Part shown: in pieces, positions 1 to 7,502 of the stretch | Layout: the number at the start of each line of letters is the position of its first letter | Numbering within the stretch: the first letter of the stretch is position 1 | Source of the DNA: CAYNST01 sp964399955 | GTDB taxonomy: Bacteria; Pseudomonadota; Gammaproteobacteria; Pseudomonadales; Cellvibrionaceae | Direction of reading: 5' to 3' | DNA length: 11,254 nucleotides | NCBI GenBank assembly: GCA_964399955.1 | Contig: CAYNST010000110.1 | Coordinates: 1 to 11,254 of the forward strand | Position numbers and translations under genes: made by a program | The notes under the pieces: generated by a model | The model's input: the letters and a program-made list of their open reading frames with translations, nothing else | Told to the model about the DNA's origin: nothing | The model's database searches: none

Positions 1-281
1 CAAAACGCCATTACAATGAAACTGGAAAAAATTCCTGTTTATGGATGGGCACTAGTTAACAATCTTTGCGCCGGACAGATCAGAGCTTTCTGTATGTCGC
101 CATGCAGGACTGGGAAGGGGTTCTTTTTGGAGCTACAGGGCAGTGCCCCGTGCCAGTAGGTTTTGACGAGGTGTTGTGCGTTGTCAATGACCGTTGGAAC
201 GCGGGGTTTCGTTGTTATAGGGTTCTGGCGACAAGCAACCAATGGTCGCCAGAACCCTCTTGGTTTAGCAAACTATTTTAC
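1..281. other. Gene-free stretch left of the barrel gene
   Basis: I find no convincing coding region here. The short open frames on both strands overlap each other, lack a clear ribosome binding site, run into the hairpin at 219-258 and have no recognisable protein features. The only structure I can support is that hairpin. The left edge is the window boundary, so any gene belonging to this stretch would lie outside. Confidence 0.6.
219..258 (-). terminator. Strong hairpin after the barrel gene, probable terminator
   Basis: The arms 219-232 (AGGGTTCTGGCGAC) and 245-258 (its exact reverse complement) form a perfect 14-bp stem with a 12-nt loop. It starts 24 nt past the stop of the minus-strand beta-barrel gene, where a transcript end is expected. 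There is no good U-tract on the minus side (ATAACAACG follows) and only a weak T-containing run on the plus side, so it is not a textbook intrinsic terminator. It may instead stabilise the mRNA 3' end or act with Rho. Confidence 0.6.
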
Positions 282-893
282 TTAAAAGTCGTAACGTGCG
301 CCGACTGAAATTGACGTTTCATCGCCACTGATGCCAAGGCCCAAGGTGCCGGCCAAACGCTCATCGAAGAAGTAGGCCAAGCCACCGTGAAGCATCGTGC
401 CCGAGGTTCCAGCAGTGGAGTGGTGTACGCTTAGGTCGGCCTCCAGGCGCTCGGCGACAAACCCTCTCAAGCCGGCCGCCAAAGCCAGACCGCTGTCATC
501 CTCGTGATTGTCTATGGATATGTCTTCGAAACTGACAGTACCGTACATATCAAACGTATCATTGAACTGAGTGTGGTAACCGCCACCGATCGAAATAGTG
601 GTGGAACCGCAACCTCTGTTCCCACTGACGTCCGTAAGGTTGCCGCGCACGAACCAGCCATCTCTAATGTCTAGATTGCCATACAAGTTCAAACCGTCTT
701 GCGAACAGCTGAATTCGCTAGTGTCCAGTCGCTGACTCAAATACTCCAAGCCGACAAAGTTGTAGCTGATGTTATTGGCGCTGTTGCCGGTGTTTCTGTT
801 GTTGCGCAGGTTGTCGTTTTGGGCGACAGCGCCGGTGGCAGCAGTGGCGCCGGCAATGGCTGCAGCAATTGAAAGTGCCTTGATCATTTTCAT
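282..893 (-). CDS. Small outer-membrane beta-barrel protein, secreted by Sec
   Basis: This encodes a 203-residue protein probably inserted in the outer membrane. Residues 1-24 form a Sec signal peptide: two lysines near the N-terminus, an Ala/Gly-rich hydrophobic core and an AVA-Q cleavage site after residue 24. An Asn-rich linker (about 26-42) follows. The rest alternates polar and hydrophobic residues with many Gly and aromatic residues, in about eight hairpin-like strands, and ends in ARYDF; a C-terminal Phe is the signal recognised by the BAM complex. Size and pattern suit an eight-stranded OmpX/OmpW/OmpA-like barrel, with no C-terminal peptidoglycan-binding domain. Two cysteines (63 and 95) could form a periplasmic or extracellular disulfide. 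The start at 893 is supported by AGGA (901-904) seven bases upstream. The gene stands alone, with a hairpin past its stop. The precise family and substrate, if any, are not recognisable. Confidence 0.85.
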   Translation of the reverse strand: MKMIKALSIAAAIAGATAATGAVAQNDNLRNNRNTGNSANNISYNFVGLEYLSQRLDTSEFSCSQDGLNLYGNLDIRDGWFVRGNLTDVSGNRGCGSTTISIGGGYHTQFNDTFDMYGTVSFEDISIDNHEDDSGLALAAGLRGFVAERLEADLSVHHSTAGTSGTMLHGGLAYFFDERLAGTLGLGISGDETSISVGARYDF

Positions 894-1600
894 TCTTGAA
901 TCCTGTGGTTGTGTCTACCTGAGTATGAGTTTGTGTAACTATTCAGCTCATGCCCGAATTTGCCCATGGCTGTGTTAAAAAATGGTTATCTACACGCGTA
1001 AACTCACATTTTTCGCCTTGCTCTGCACAAATTCGGACGCACTATGAACAGTCACCGGTTGAGCTGAATGGTTAGTTGGTAAGCCTTTAGCTATTCTGCT
1101 TGCGCCCGGTTTTGCCCTCGGCTGCCTGAAAATGGTGCTGCAGCTGTGTGAGCGCAATAGCTGCGTAAGCATCATGCAGAGTCCGTTCTGGCATTTTTAA
1201 TTAGTCCGGTCCTGCGCAGTGTGCATACTTGCGCCTGGCGGGTTCTGGGGGCGGGCCGACAAACTCACCCAAGAGCATGACCCGCGCAGTGCCCGGCAGC
1301 ATAACACGTACGGCTGCCCGGTTAGCCGGGCTCCGCTGCATCAGCGGCCAATTATAGCGCAGTGGCCCTGTGCTGCCAGAGCAATGCAGGCCCTGCTGTG
1401 AAGGGCGCACCTGCGGTAGATGAAACTGTTTGTTCATACGTGCCTGAATCACCCCTTAGATTGCGTGAGCCCTTGCTTATGCCCCGTTTTGCGACGGGTG
1501 GTGTGTGTTGGGACCTCCCACCGCAGGCCGCGTCAGGGGAGCGCCCAAAACCGGCCAAGGCTTCGTACATAGTTGAAACAGCCATTCGGGTACATTTTGC
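894..1600. other. Long intergenic region (707 bp) without a supported gene
   Basis: The minus-strand barrel gene and the plus-strand ligase diverge from this stretch, so both promoters should lie within it; I could not single out convincing -35/-10 pairs. Open frames here (for example minus 1201-1452 and plus 1362-1616) are Pro/Arg/Ala-rich shadow-like translations with no domain features and no clear ribosome binding site. The part near 1200 is AT-rich (CATTTTTAATTAG), and the part from 1310 to 1350 holds two adjacent hairpins. A small RNA or a decayed gene is possible but not demonstrated. Confidence 0.55.
1316..1347. repeat. Two tandem GC-rich hairpins
   Basis: GCCCGG-TTAG-CCGGGC (1316-1331) is followed after one base by CCGCTG-CAT-CAGCGG (1333-1347). 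Both stems are perfect 6-bp matches with short loops (4 and 3 nt). An AT-rich segment (CAATTATAG) follows on the plus strand. No T-tract follows, so an intrinsic terminator is unlikely. The pair could be a folded RNA element or a repeated extragenic palindrome. Confidence 0.5.
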
Positions 1601-3016
1601 ATGGGGCAGGAAATAGCCACCGATCAATTCACCCAGGCGGATTTCGACCGCTTTGAACAGCGTCTGCGGCGGGAAACCACAGCCCTCGCCGCCATGTTTC
1701 AGCAGGGCACATTCTGCAACGCCGGGCCGGTGGGCGGCCTGGAGCTGGAGGCCTGGCTGGTCGGCGGAGATGCCCAGCCGGTGCCCGGCAACCAGGAATT
1801 TCTGGACCAACTGCAAAGCGACGATGTGGTGCCGGAGCTGTCAAAATTCAACTTTGAGATCAACGTTGAGCCGCAGGCGCTTAGCGGGCCGGCACTGCGT
1901 CTGTTTGGCGACAGCCTGGAGCGGCGCTGGCAGGCGTGTAGGTCAACGGCAAACCGCCTGGGCATGGATGTCATGACCATTGGCATTCACCCGCAGCTGC
2001 GTGACAGCCAGCTGACCCTGCAGAATATGTCCGCCGGGCGTCGTTACCGGGCGCTGAACGAGCAAGTACTGAAGCAGCGGGGGCGGTCCCCCATTGCGTT
2101 GGACATCCAAGGGCGGGAGCGCCTGACCTCCAAGCACTACGACGTCATGCTGGAGGCGGCCACCACCTCGTTTCAGATTCACCTCAAGGTCAGTCAGCAG
2201 CAAGCGGTGCGCGCCTACAACGCGGCGCAGATCGTGTCGGCGCCCTTGCTTGCCGTCGGTGCCAACGCGCCTTACGTGTTTGGCAAGGACCTGTGGGACG
2301 AATCCCGCATTCCGCTGTTTGAGCAGGCGGTAAACCTGGGGCGGGCCGGCCGGCAGCGGGTAACCCTGGGCGAGAGCTACGCCAAGCACTCTCTGCTGGA
2401 ATGTTTTGAGGAGAACCTGGCGCACTACCCGGTACTGATCCCCGCCCAATCGGACGAGGCAGAAGAGACGCTGCCGTATCTGCGCCTGCACAATGGCACC
2501 ATCTGGCGCTGGAACCGGCCCCTGCTGGGTTTCAACGATGCGGGTGTGGCCCACCTGCGCATCGAAAATCGCGTGTTGCCGGCCGGCCCCACCATTGCCG
2601 ATATGATGGCCAATGCCGCGTTTTTTTGGGGTTTGATTGCCGCCTTGCTGCAGCAGGACATTGCCGCAGAGCAGAGTCTGCCCTTTGCGGCTGCCAAGCA
2701 AAACTTCTACAACGCCGTGCAGCAAAGCCTGGGCTGCCGCCTGCAGTGGCTGGACGGTCGCACCCACGCCTGCACCGATCTGCTGCGCGACCAACTGCTG
2801 CCGCTGGCCCGCGCCGGGCTGGACAGCCTGCAGATAGACCCGCAAGATGCAGAGCATTACCTGGGCATCATTGCAGCGCGCCTAGCCGGTGGTCGGAACG
2901 GTGCCGCCTGGCAGCGTGCCTTCGTGGCCAAGCACGGGCGCGACATGCAGCAGTTAAGTCGGGTGTATCTGCAGAATCAACACAGTGGGCAACCCGTCCA
3001 CCTATGGGAAGTCTAA
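1601..3016 (+). CDS. Glutamate-cysteine ligase-like (GCS2-type) carboxylate-amine ligase
   Basis: This 471-residue cytoplasmic protein resembles the GCS2/YbdK branch of the glutamine synthetase-like ligases, which join a carboxylate (typically the gamma-carboxyl of glutamate) to an amine using ATP. Support comes from GGLELEAWL (45-53), like the family's acidic metal-binding strand; the acidic FNFEINVEP segment (83-91); FQIHLKV (191-197), placed like the His-containing strand of the family; and HLRIENRVLPAGPT (318-331), like the late glutamate/arginine motif. It is about 100 residues longer than E. coli YbdK (372), so it is a longer subfamily and the substrate need not be cysteine. The start at 1601 has no obvious Shine-Dalgarno sequence, but the next in-frame Met (residue 32) would cut into the conserved N-terminal region. 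Its TAA stop overlaps the ATG of the next gene (TAATG), so the two are probably co-translated. I am confident of the superfamily and not of the product. Confidence 0.8.
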   Translation: MGQEIATDQFTQADFDRFEQRLRRETTALAAMFQQGTFCNAGPVGGLELEAWLVGGDAQPVPGNQEFLDQLQSDDVVPELSKFNFEINVEPQALSGPALRLFGDSLERRWQACRSTANRLGMDVMTIGIHPQLRDSQLTLQNMSAGRRYRALNEQVLKQRGRSPIALDIQGRERLTSKHYDVMLEAATTSFQIHLKVSQQQAVRAYNAAQIVSAPLLAVGANAPYVFGKDLWDESRIPLFEQAVNLGRAGRQRVTLGESYAKHSLLECFEENLAHYPVLIPAQSDEAEETLPYLRLHNGTIWRWNRPLLGFNDAGVAHLRIENRVLPAGPTIADMMANAAFFWGLIAALLQQDIAAEQSLPFAAAKQNFYNAVQQSLGCRLQWLDGRTHACTDLLRDQLLPLARAGLDSLQIDPQDAEHYLGIIAARLAGGRNGAAWQRAFVAKHGRDMQQLSRVYLQNQHSGQPVHLWEV

Positions 3017-4023
3017 TGCTGACGGTATTGAATCATTTGCCTGCCGGGCTGCTGTCATTGCAGGCCAGCCAACTGTATACCCTTCTGAAGGGGCCCACCC
3101 TAATTCACCTGGAGGGCAGGAGAGAGGCGCCGCTGTTTATCTCGGTGCTGCAGCACGGCAATGAGCACACCGGCTGGGAGGCGGTGCGCCGCTTGCTGGC
3201 TGCCTATGAGAACAAAACTCTGCCGCGCGCGGTGTCGCTGTTTATTGGCAATGTTGCAGCCGCGCGCCACGGCCAGCGCTTTCTTGAGGGCCAGGAAGAC
3301 TTCAATCGCGGTTGGGGTACGTCCGTGGGCCCGCCACAGCCGCTGATGCAGCGCGTTATTGATGAAATGCAGGCGCGCGATGTGTATTTGAGCGTGGATG
3401 TGCACAACAACACCGGCAAAAACCCGCACTACGCCTGCGTCAACCGCACCGACTGGCAGTTCCTGCACCTGGCGCGGTTGTTTTCCCGCACGGTGGTTTA
3501 TTTTATTCGCCCCGAGGGGGTGCAAAGCATGGCCTTTGCGGGGCTGTGCCCGGCGGTCACCATAGAATGCGGTTTATCCGGTGAGCAGAGCGGCACCCAG
3601 CACGTGCACGAATACCTGGACGCCTGCCTGCACCTCAGCAACTTGCCCGCGCGCCCCATTGCCGCACGTGACCTGGACCTTTACCACACGGTGGCAACCG
3701 TCAAGGTGCCGCCGCAACTGAGCCTGGGGTTTGCCGACCCAAGCGTGGATGTGAGCCTGGATGAAGGCATAGAGTTTTACAATTTTCGTGAGTTGCCCGC
3801 CAATACTGCCATTGGCACGGTGGCTGCGGGCATTGAAACGCCGCTGGCCATTGGCAATGAAGCCGGCAAGGCAATAGAAGACGACTACATCACCTTGACC
3901 AATGGCCAGATCTTTTTAAAGAAGGCCTGCATTCCGGCGATGATCACCCGCGATGTGAGCGTGATAAAAAAAGATTGTTTGTGTTACCTGATGGAGCACT
4001 ACCCCTTGCCAGGCGCAGATTGA
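3016..4023 (+). CDS. M14-family succinylglutamate desuccinylase/aspartoacylase-like zinc hydrolase
   Basis: This 335-residue protein has the full catalytic set of the AstE/ASPA branch of M14 carboxypeptidases, zinc enzymes that remove an acyl group from an N-acyl acidic amino acid. HGNE (47-50) supplies zinc ligands His47 and Glu50. EDFNRGW (94-100) matches the family's NR substrate-carboxylate motif. DVHNNTG (128-134) supplies the third ligand, His130. TIECG (182-186) carries the probable catalytic Glu184. A C-terminal beta-domain of about 110 residues follows, as in the family. I chose ATG 3016, which overlaps the ligase stop (TAATG); an in-frame ATG at 3004 would add four residues, and the longer open frame back to 2626 lies inside the ligase gene. 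This is not evidently the arginine-catabolic AstE, since no other ast genes are present. The partner ligase suggests it acts on a related gamma-glutamyl or N-acyl compound, which is inference. Confidence 0.85.
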   Translation: MLTVLNHLPAGLLSLQASQLYTLLKGPTLIHLEGRREAPLFISVLQHGNEHTGWEAVRRLLAAYENKTLPRAVSLFIGNVAAARHGQRFLEGQEDFNRGWGTSVGPPQPLMQRVIDEMQARDVYLSVDVHNNTGKNPHYACVNRTDWQFLHLARLFSRTVVYFIRPEGVQSMAFAGLCPAVTIECGLSGEQSGTQHVHEYLDACLHLSNLPARPIAARDLDLYHTVATVKVPPQLSLGFADPSVDVSLDEGIEFYNFRELPANTAIGTVAAGIETPLAIGNEAGKAIEDDYITLTNGQIFLKKACIPAMITRDVSVIKKDCLCYLMEHYPLPGAD

Positions 4024-4029
4024 TGCAAC

Positions 4030-4047
4030 CCAGCGGCGATGAGCTGG
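4030..4047. terminator. Weak hairpin between two convergent genes
   Basis: CCAGC (4030-4034) and GCTGG (4043-4047) can pair with an 8-nt loop in the 40-bp gap between the convergent hydrolase and flavoprotein genes. The stem is short and no T-run follows on either strand, so termination here is a guess from position. Confidence 0.2.
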
Positions 4048-4063
4048 TCGCGGTGTTGGGCGC

Positions 4064-5269
4064 TCAGACGTAGTGCGCCGCGCACCAGCCACTGGACCAG
4101 GCCCACTGAAAATTGAACCCGCCCAGCCAGCCGGTGACATCCAGCACCTCGCCAATAAAAAACAACCCCGGGGTTTTTTTGGCCTCAAAGGTTTTTGAAG
4201 AGACATCGTCGGTATTGACGCCGCCGCGGGTCACTTCGGCAGTTTTATAACCTTCTGTGCCGGCGGGTAGGCAGCGCCAGTGCTGAAAGGCGGCGACCAC
4301 CGCCTCAATGTCTTTTTTGCTGAACTGGCTGAGGGGTTTACCGGCCAGCAAAGCCTCCAGCCCCTGCGCTTCCAACCAAGCCGTGACAAAGCGTTTGGGC
4401 AGGTGCTGCGCCAACAGATTTTTGAATTCCGCTTTGCTGCCCTGGGCCTGCCATTGCAATATCAGTTGGCCCAGGTCCTCATTGGGCAGAAAATCGATGA
4501 CGATTTCCTCACCCGGATACCAGTAGTTGGAAATCTGCAAAATGGCCGGGCCGCTCAAGCCTTTGTGGGTGAACAGCAGCGCTTCCATGAAGGATTGTTG
4601 CCCGCAGTGGACGCGGACCGGCAGGGACACACCCGCCAAAGACTGCGCCAGGGCCAGGAGCTGGTCTTTTAAGGTGAAAGGCACCAGAGCGGCATGCCGG
4701 GGTGTAACGCGCAGGCCAAACTGCTTGGCAATGTCGTAACCAAAACCGGTGGCACCCATAGTGGGTATGGACAGCCCGCCGGTGGCCACCACCAGAGTGT
4801 GGCAAGCCCATTCGCCCAGGCTGGTGGTCAGCTTGAAGCGAGCGTTTCCCGGCGCATCTGCAGAGATCAGGCTGTCAACCTGACAGTGTGTATGAATCTC
4901 CACTCCGGCGGCATCGCACTCGCTCAACAGTATCTGCAGAATATCCCCGGCTTTGTGGTTGCAAAACAGCTGGCCCAGGGTCTTTTCGTGATATTCAAGG
5001 TTGTATTTCTGTACCAGCGCAAGGAAGTCGTACTGGGTGTAACGGCTGAGGGCGGATTTGCAGAAATGGTTATTGGCAGAGATGTAATTGCCGGGCTCGA
5101 TGAAATAATTGGTGAAATTGCAGCGCCCGCCGCCGGACATCAATATTTTTTTGCCCACCTTGTTGGCGTGGTCCAAAAGCGCCACCGTTTTGCCACGCTT
5201 TGCGGCGGTGGCTGCGCACATCAAACCTGCGGCGCCGGCGCCGATGATTATACAGTCGTAATAACGCAT
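4064..5269 (-). CDS. yhiN: HI0933/YhiN-family FAD-dependent oxidoreductase
   Basis: This is a 401-residue flavoprotein. The N-terminus is a Rossmann FAD-binding fold with GAGAAG at 10-15, an acidic residue ending the second strand (ALLDH, 30-34), and the family hallmark KVGKKILMSGGGRCNFTN (37-54). VATGG (161-165) is the second dinucleotide-fold motif. The C-terminus has TRGGV (347-351) and GEVLDVTGWLGGFN (373-386), which close over the flavin in this family. The length is typical (about 390-420). The family includes E. coli YhiN and clostridial BaiN, a bile-acid ring reductase; the role in most proteobacteria is unknown, so only a flavin-dependent redox reaction is supported. The start at 5269 follows AGGAG at an unusually long spacing of about 13 nt, but the glycine motif position fits this Met. 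It is the last gene of a minus-strand run with yaiL and the ATPase. Confidence 0.9.
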   Translation of the reverse strand: MRYYDCIIIGAGAAGLMCAATAAKRGKTVALLDHANKVGKKILMSGGGRCNFTNYFIEPGNYISANNHFCKSALSRYTQYDFLALVQKYNLEYHEKTLGQLFCNHKAGDILQILLSECDAAGVEIHTHCQVDSLISADAPGNARFKLTTSLGEWACHTLVVATGGLSIPTMGATGFGYDIAKQFGLRVTPRHAALVPFTLKDQLLALAQSLAGVSLPVRVHCGQQSFMEALLFTHKGLSGPAILQISNYWYPGEEIVIDFLPNEDLGQLILQWQAQGSKAEFKNLLAQHLPKRFVTAWLEAQGLEALLAGKPLSQFSKKDIEAVVAAFQHWRCLPAGTEGYKTAEVTRGGVNTDDVSSKTFEAKKTPGLFFIGEVLDVTGWLGGFNFQWAWSSGWCAAHYV

Positions 5270-5351
5270 TAGAGGAAGTGCACTCCTGCTGGCTGTGTTG
5301 GCGGCGTCGAGCTACCGCAGGGCGCAGTAGGGGAGGGTTAGGTTATTGGCC

Positions 5352-5370
5352 GGCAGCGCCAGGCGCCGCC
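5352..5370 (-). terminator. GC-rich hairpin after yaiL
   Basis: GGCAGCG (5352-5358) and CGCCGCC (5364-5370) form a 7-bp stem with one G-U pair and a 5-nt loop, 16 nt past the yaiL stop on the minus strand. No U-tract follows, so it may only weaken read-through into the flavoprotein gene or protect the mRNA end. Confidence 0.3.
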
Positions 5371-5385
5371 GTCCTGATTGTTTGA

Positions 5386-5931
5386 TTACCACATCAGATC
5401 GTCTGGGATCTGGTAATCCTTGTAGGGGTCGTCTTCGTCTTCCTGCGGAGTGCTGGTGGGCGCGCTGATGGAGATTACAAAAGAGGCGTCGCGCTGGGCT
5501 ATTTTATCTGCCACCACGCGAGGCACCAGTTCGTAGGCTTCCGCCAGCTTGACGATGGCCAACTGGCCGTTGATCAGCTGCCGGTTGACCAGGCGGCACA
5601 CGCGGATTTTTTTTACCTTTTTACCGTCGGTAAAGTGATATTCCAGCTCTTCGCCGCCCCTGTGCTTGGCCTGGCGGTGATTGGTGATCAATTGCTTGAT
5701 CTGCGCCAGCATCGCCTTCTGTTGTTGCTCCTCCTGCTTCAGGCGGTTCAATTCCCGGTCGCGGGCCACTTTCTCGGCCTTGGCTTGCTCAAGCTGTTGC
5801 TTGACCGGGTCAACGCCGCTCTTGTCACGAAAGGCCGCCCGATCCTCCTTGCGTTTTTCCTTGGAGGCCTTTTTGGCCTTCTTGTTGTCGATGAGTCCGG
5901 CTTTCAATAACTGGTCTTGAAGAGAAGCCAT
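5386..5931 (-). CDS. yaiL: YaiL-like DUF2058 protein
   Basis: This 181-residue soluble protein is close in length to E. coli YaiL (179) and shares its architecture. SLQDQLLKAGL (3-13) begins it, followed by a very Lys/Arg/Glu/Gln-rich charged helix (about 17-80) likely to be a coiled coil. A compact domain follows, with YHFTDGKKVKKI (98-109), QLINGQLAIVKL (118-129) and VVADKIAQRDAS (139-150). The tail is acidic and ends EDDPYKDYQIPDDLMW. The function of DUF2058 is not established, and the charged N-terminal helix suggests a nucleic-acid or protein partner only by inference. I chose ATG 5931 rather than the one at 5955, because homologous sequence begins right after it and the extra eight residues resemble nothing in the family. 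The Shine-Dalgarno sequence is weak (GAGCG). It lies between the ATPase (86-nt gap) and the flavoprotein (116-nt gap) on the same strand. Confidence 0.93.
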   Translation of the reverse strand: MASLQDQLLKAGLIDNKKAKKASKEKRKEDRAAFRDKSGVDPVKQQLEQAKAEKVARDRELNRLKQEEQQQKAMLAQIKQLITNHRQAKHRGGEELEYHFTDGKKVKKIRVCRLVNRQLINGQLAIVKLAEAYELVPRVVADKIAQRDASFVISISAPTSTPQEDEDDPYKDYQIPDDLMW

Positions 5932-6017
5932 GGCAGTGTGCGCTCGCTGTTGCAATCGGATGTGGCAATCATACTCAACCTGAATGGCTGCGCAAGGGTA
6001 AGCCGGTCCAGCTTCCG

Positions 6018-7502
6018 TTAATTGGCAAATACCGCCCGCTCTGCCGCCCAGGCGCGCAGCTCGGCAATCTGCTCAGCCATCACCACCGACAGCGGTTGCG
6101 TGCGGGAGATGGCCCTCTCCAATTGCGCGGTGCTAAGCGGGGCACCCTCGGCGGCTGCGGCGTAGACGGCCGCCACCACCACCTGCTCTATCTCTGCCCC
6201 GGTAAAACCCGAGGAGAGCCCGGTGAGCAGGGCCAGGTTGAAGTCTGCAGGGTTGAAGGCGCGGCGGGTGAGGTGAATGTGGAAGATGGCGCGGCGACTC
6301 AGAGCGTCCGGCAGGTCCACAAAAAAGATCTCGTCAAAGCGGCCCTTGCGCACCAGCTCCGGCGGCAATTGGCTTATATTGTTGCTGGTGGCCACAATGA
6401 ACACGGCGGACTTGCGCTCGGACATCCAGGTGAGAAAGGTGCCCAGCAGGCGCTTGGCGATGCCGTTTTCCGCGTCGCCCTGCGCCAGGCCTTTTTCCAG
6501 TTCGTCTATCCACAGCACGCACGGCGCCATGACATCGGCCAGTTTCAGCGCCTCGCGCAGGTTGCGTTCGGTTTCACCCACGTATTTGTTGAACAGGCCG
6601 GCCATATCCAAGCGCAGCAACGGCAGCCCCCAAATGCCGGCAATGGCCTTGGCCGCCAGGCTTTTGCCGCCGCCCTGCACACCAAACAGCAGCACGCCCT
6701 TGGGCAGGTCCAGCTTGCGTTCGTCCTGTTCGGACTGCAGAAACGCCTGACGCCGTTCGGAAAGCCAGGTTTTGAGCTTCTCCAGCCCGGCCACATCGTT
6801 CAGGTGAGCCAGGCTGTATTCGTAATGCAGTATGCCCTGCATGTCCATCAATTCAAATTTGGCTCGTGTCACCTCCGGCAGGTCGCATTCGGTGATGGCG
6901 CCGTCGTCCACCACTGCGCCGTGTACCAGGCGGCGTACATCCTGATGCGGCAGTCCCTTCAGGTTATTCACCAGCTTCTTGAGGGTGACGTTGTCTGTCT
7001 GAATGCGCTGCCCGCCATTGCGCTCGGACCAGAGCTTGGCCTCCTGCCGTATGAGTGAGAGTATTTCGTCCTCGGTGGGCAGAGACAATTTCAGTGAGGC
7101 GGCATAGCGGCTGAGTTCCGGCGGCAACGTCAGCCGGTGGCTGAGCAGAATCAGCTTGTGGCCCACACCCTGGCCCGGCAGCACAATGTCCTTGATAAGG
7201 CGAACAATCTTGGGTTCGTCCAGGTAGGGGTGAAGGTCACACAGCACGTAGGCCGCCGCTGGCCGGGAGGCCTTGATGTGTTTGAGCACCGCCTCCGGCT
7301 CCTCGTGCTTGCTGGCGCCCTCCAACTCCAGGCCAAATCCCAGGCTGCGCAAGCCGTCGGTGGCAGACCAGCGCCAGCAGCCGCTGGTTGCCCCCTTCAG
7401 GTGGGATTGCAGCAGTGACAGTGCCCGCGATTCGTCGTAGGTCTCCATCACCAGCAGTGAAATTTTTGATTGCAGCAGTATGCGCAGGTCGTTGCTGTCC
7501 AT
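6018..7502 (-). CDS. Ycf46-like AAA+ ATPase
   Basis: This 494-residue protein has a non-conserved N-terminal part (1-225) and one AAA+ module (about 235-470). The N-terminal part has the opening usual in Ycf46 proteins (DLRILLQSKISLLVMET, 5-21), a small folded domain that often replaces a substrate adaptor. The AAA+ part has Walker A GVQGGGKS (274-281), the Ycf46-type variant of GPPGTGKT; Walker B CVLWIDELEKG (328-338); sensor 1 ATSNN (371-375); an arginine-finger region RKGRFD (385-390); and a sensor-2 helix GFTGAEIE (432-439). There is no protease or HEXXH motif, so it is not FtsH-like. It probably forms a ring that remodels a protein partner; the cyanobacterial relative has been linked to inorganic-carbon uptake, but no such role is implied here. 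The start at 7502 has AAGG (7510-7513) seven bases upstream. It heads the minus-strand run. Confidence 0.88.
   Translation of the reverse strand: MDSNDLRILLQSKISLLVMETYDESRALSLLQSHLKGATSGCWRWSATDGLRSLGFGLELEGASKHEEPEAVLKHIKASRPAAAYVLCDLHPYLDEPKIVRLIKDIVLPGQGVGHKLILLSHRLTLPPELSRYAASLKLSLPTEDEILSLIRQEAKLWSERNGGQRIQTDNVTLKKLVNNLKGLPHQDVRRLVHGAVVDDGAITECDLPEVTRAKFELMDMQGILHYEYSLAHLNDVAGLEKLKTWLSERRQAFLQSEQDERKLDLPKGVLLFGVQGGGKSLAAKAIAGIWGLPLLRLDMAGLFNKYVGETERNLREALKLADVMAPCVLWIDELEKGLAQGDAENGIAKRLLGTFLTWMSERKSAVFIVATSNNISQLPPELVRKGRFDEIFFVDLPDALSRRAIFHIHLTRRAFNPADFNLALLTGLSSGFTGAEIEQVVVAAVYAAAAEGAPLSTAQLERAISRTQPLSVVMAEQIAELRAWAAERAVFAN

Noticed and set aside
1352..1816. Minus-strand open frame across the ligase start
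   Set aside because: About half of it is antisense to the conserved ligase N-terminus, and the rest has no family resemblance or ribosome binding site.
1943..2857. Long minus-strand open frame opposite the ligase
   Set aside because: It is Gln/Val/Gly-rich shadow translation antisense to a gene with clear family motifs, with no domain features of its own.
2626..3015. Upstream extension of the M14 hydrolase open frame
   Set aside because: It lies within the ligase coding sequence in another frame and translates to low-complexity Ala/Arg/Pro sequence; the conserved protein begins at ATG 3016 (or at most 3004).
6096..7058. Long plus-strand open frame opposite the ATPase
   Set aside because: It is antisense to the AAA+ module; its translation is Gln/His/Ala-rich with no recognisable motif, as expected of a GC-rich shadow frame.
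6018..7502. FtsH-like AAA+ metalloprotease
   Set aside because: There is an AAA+ module but no HEXXH zinc site, no N-terminal transmembrane helices and a Ycf46-type Walker A, so the protease reading fails.
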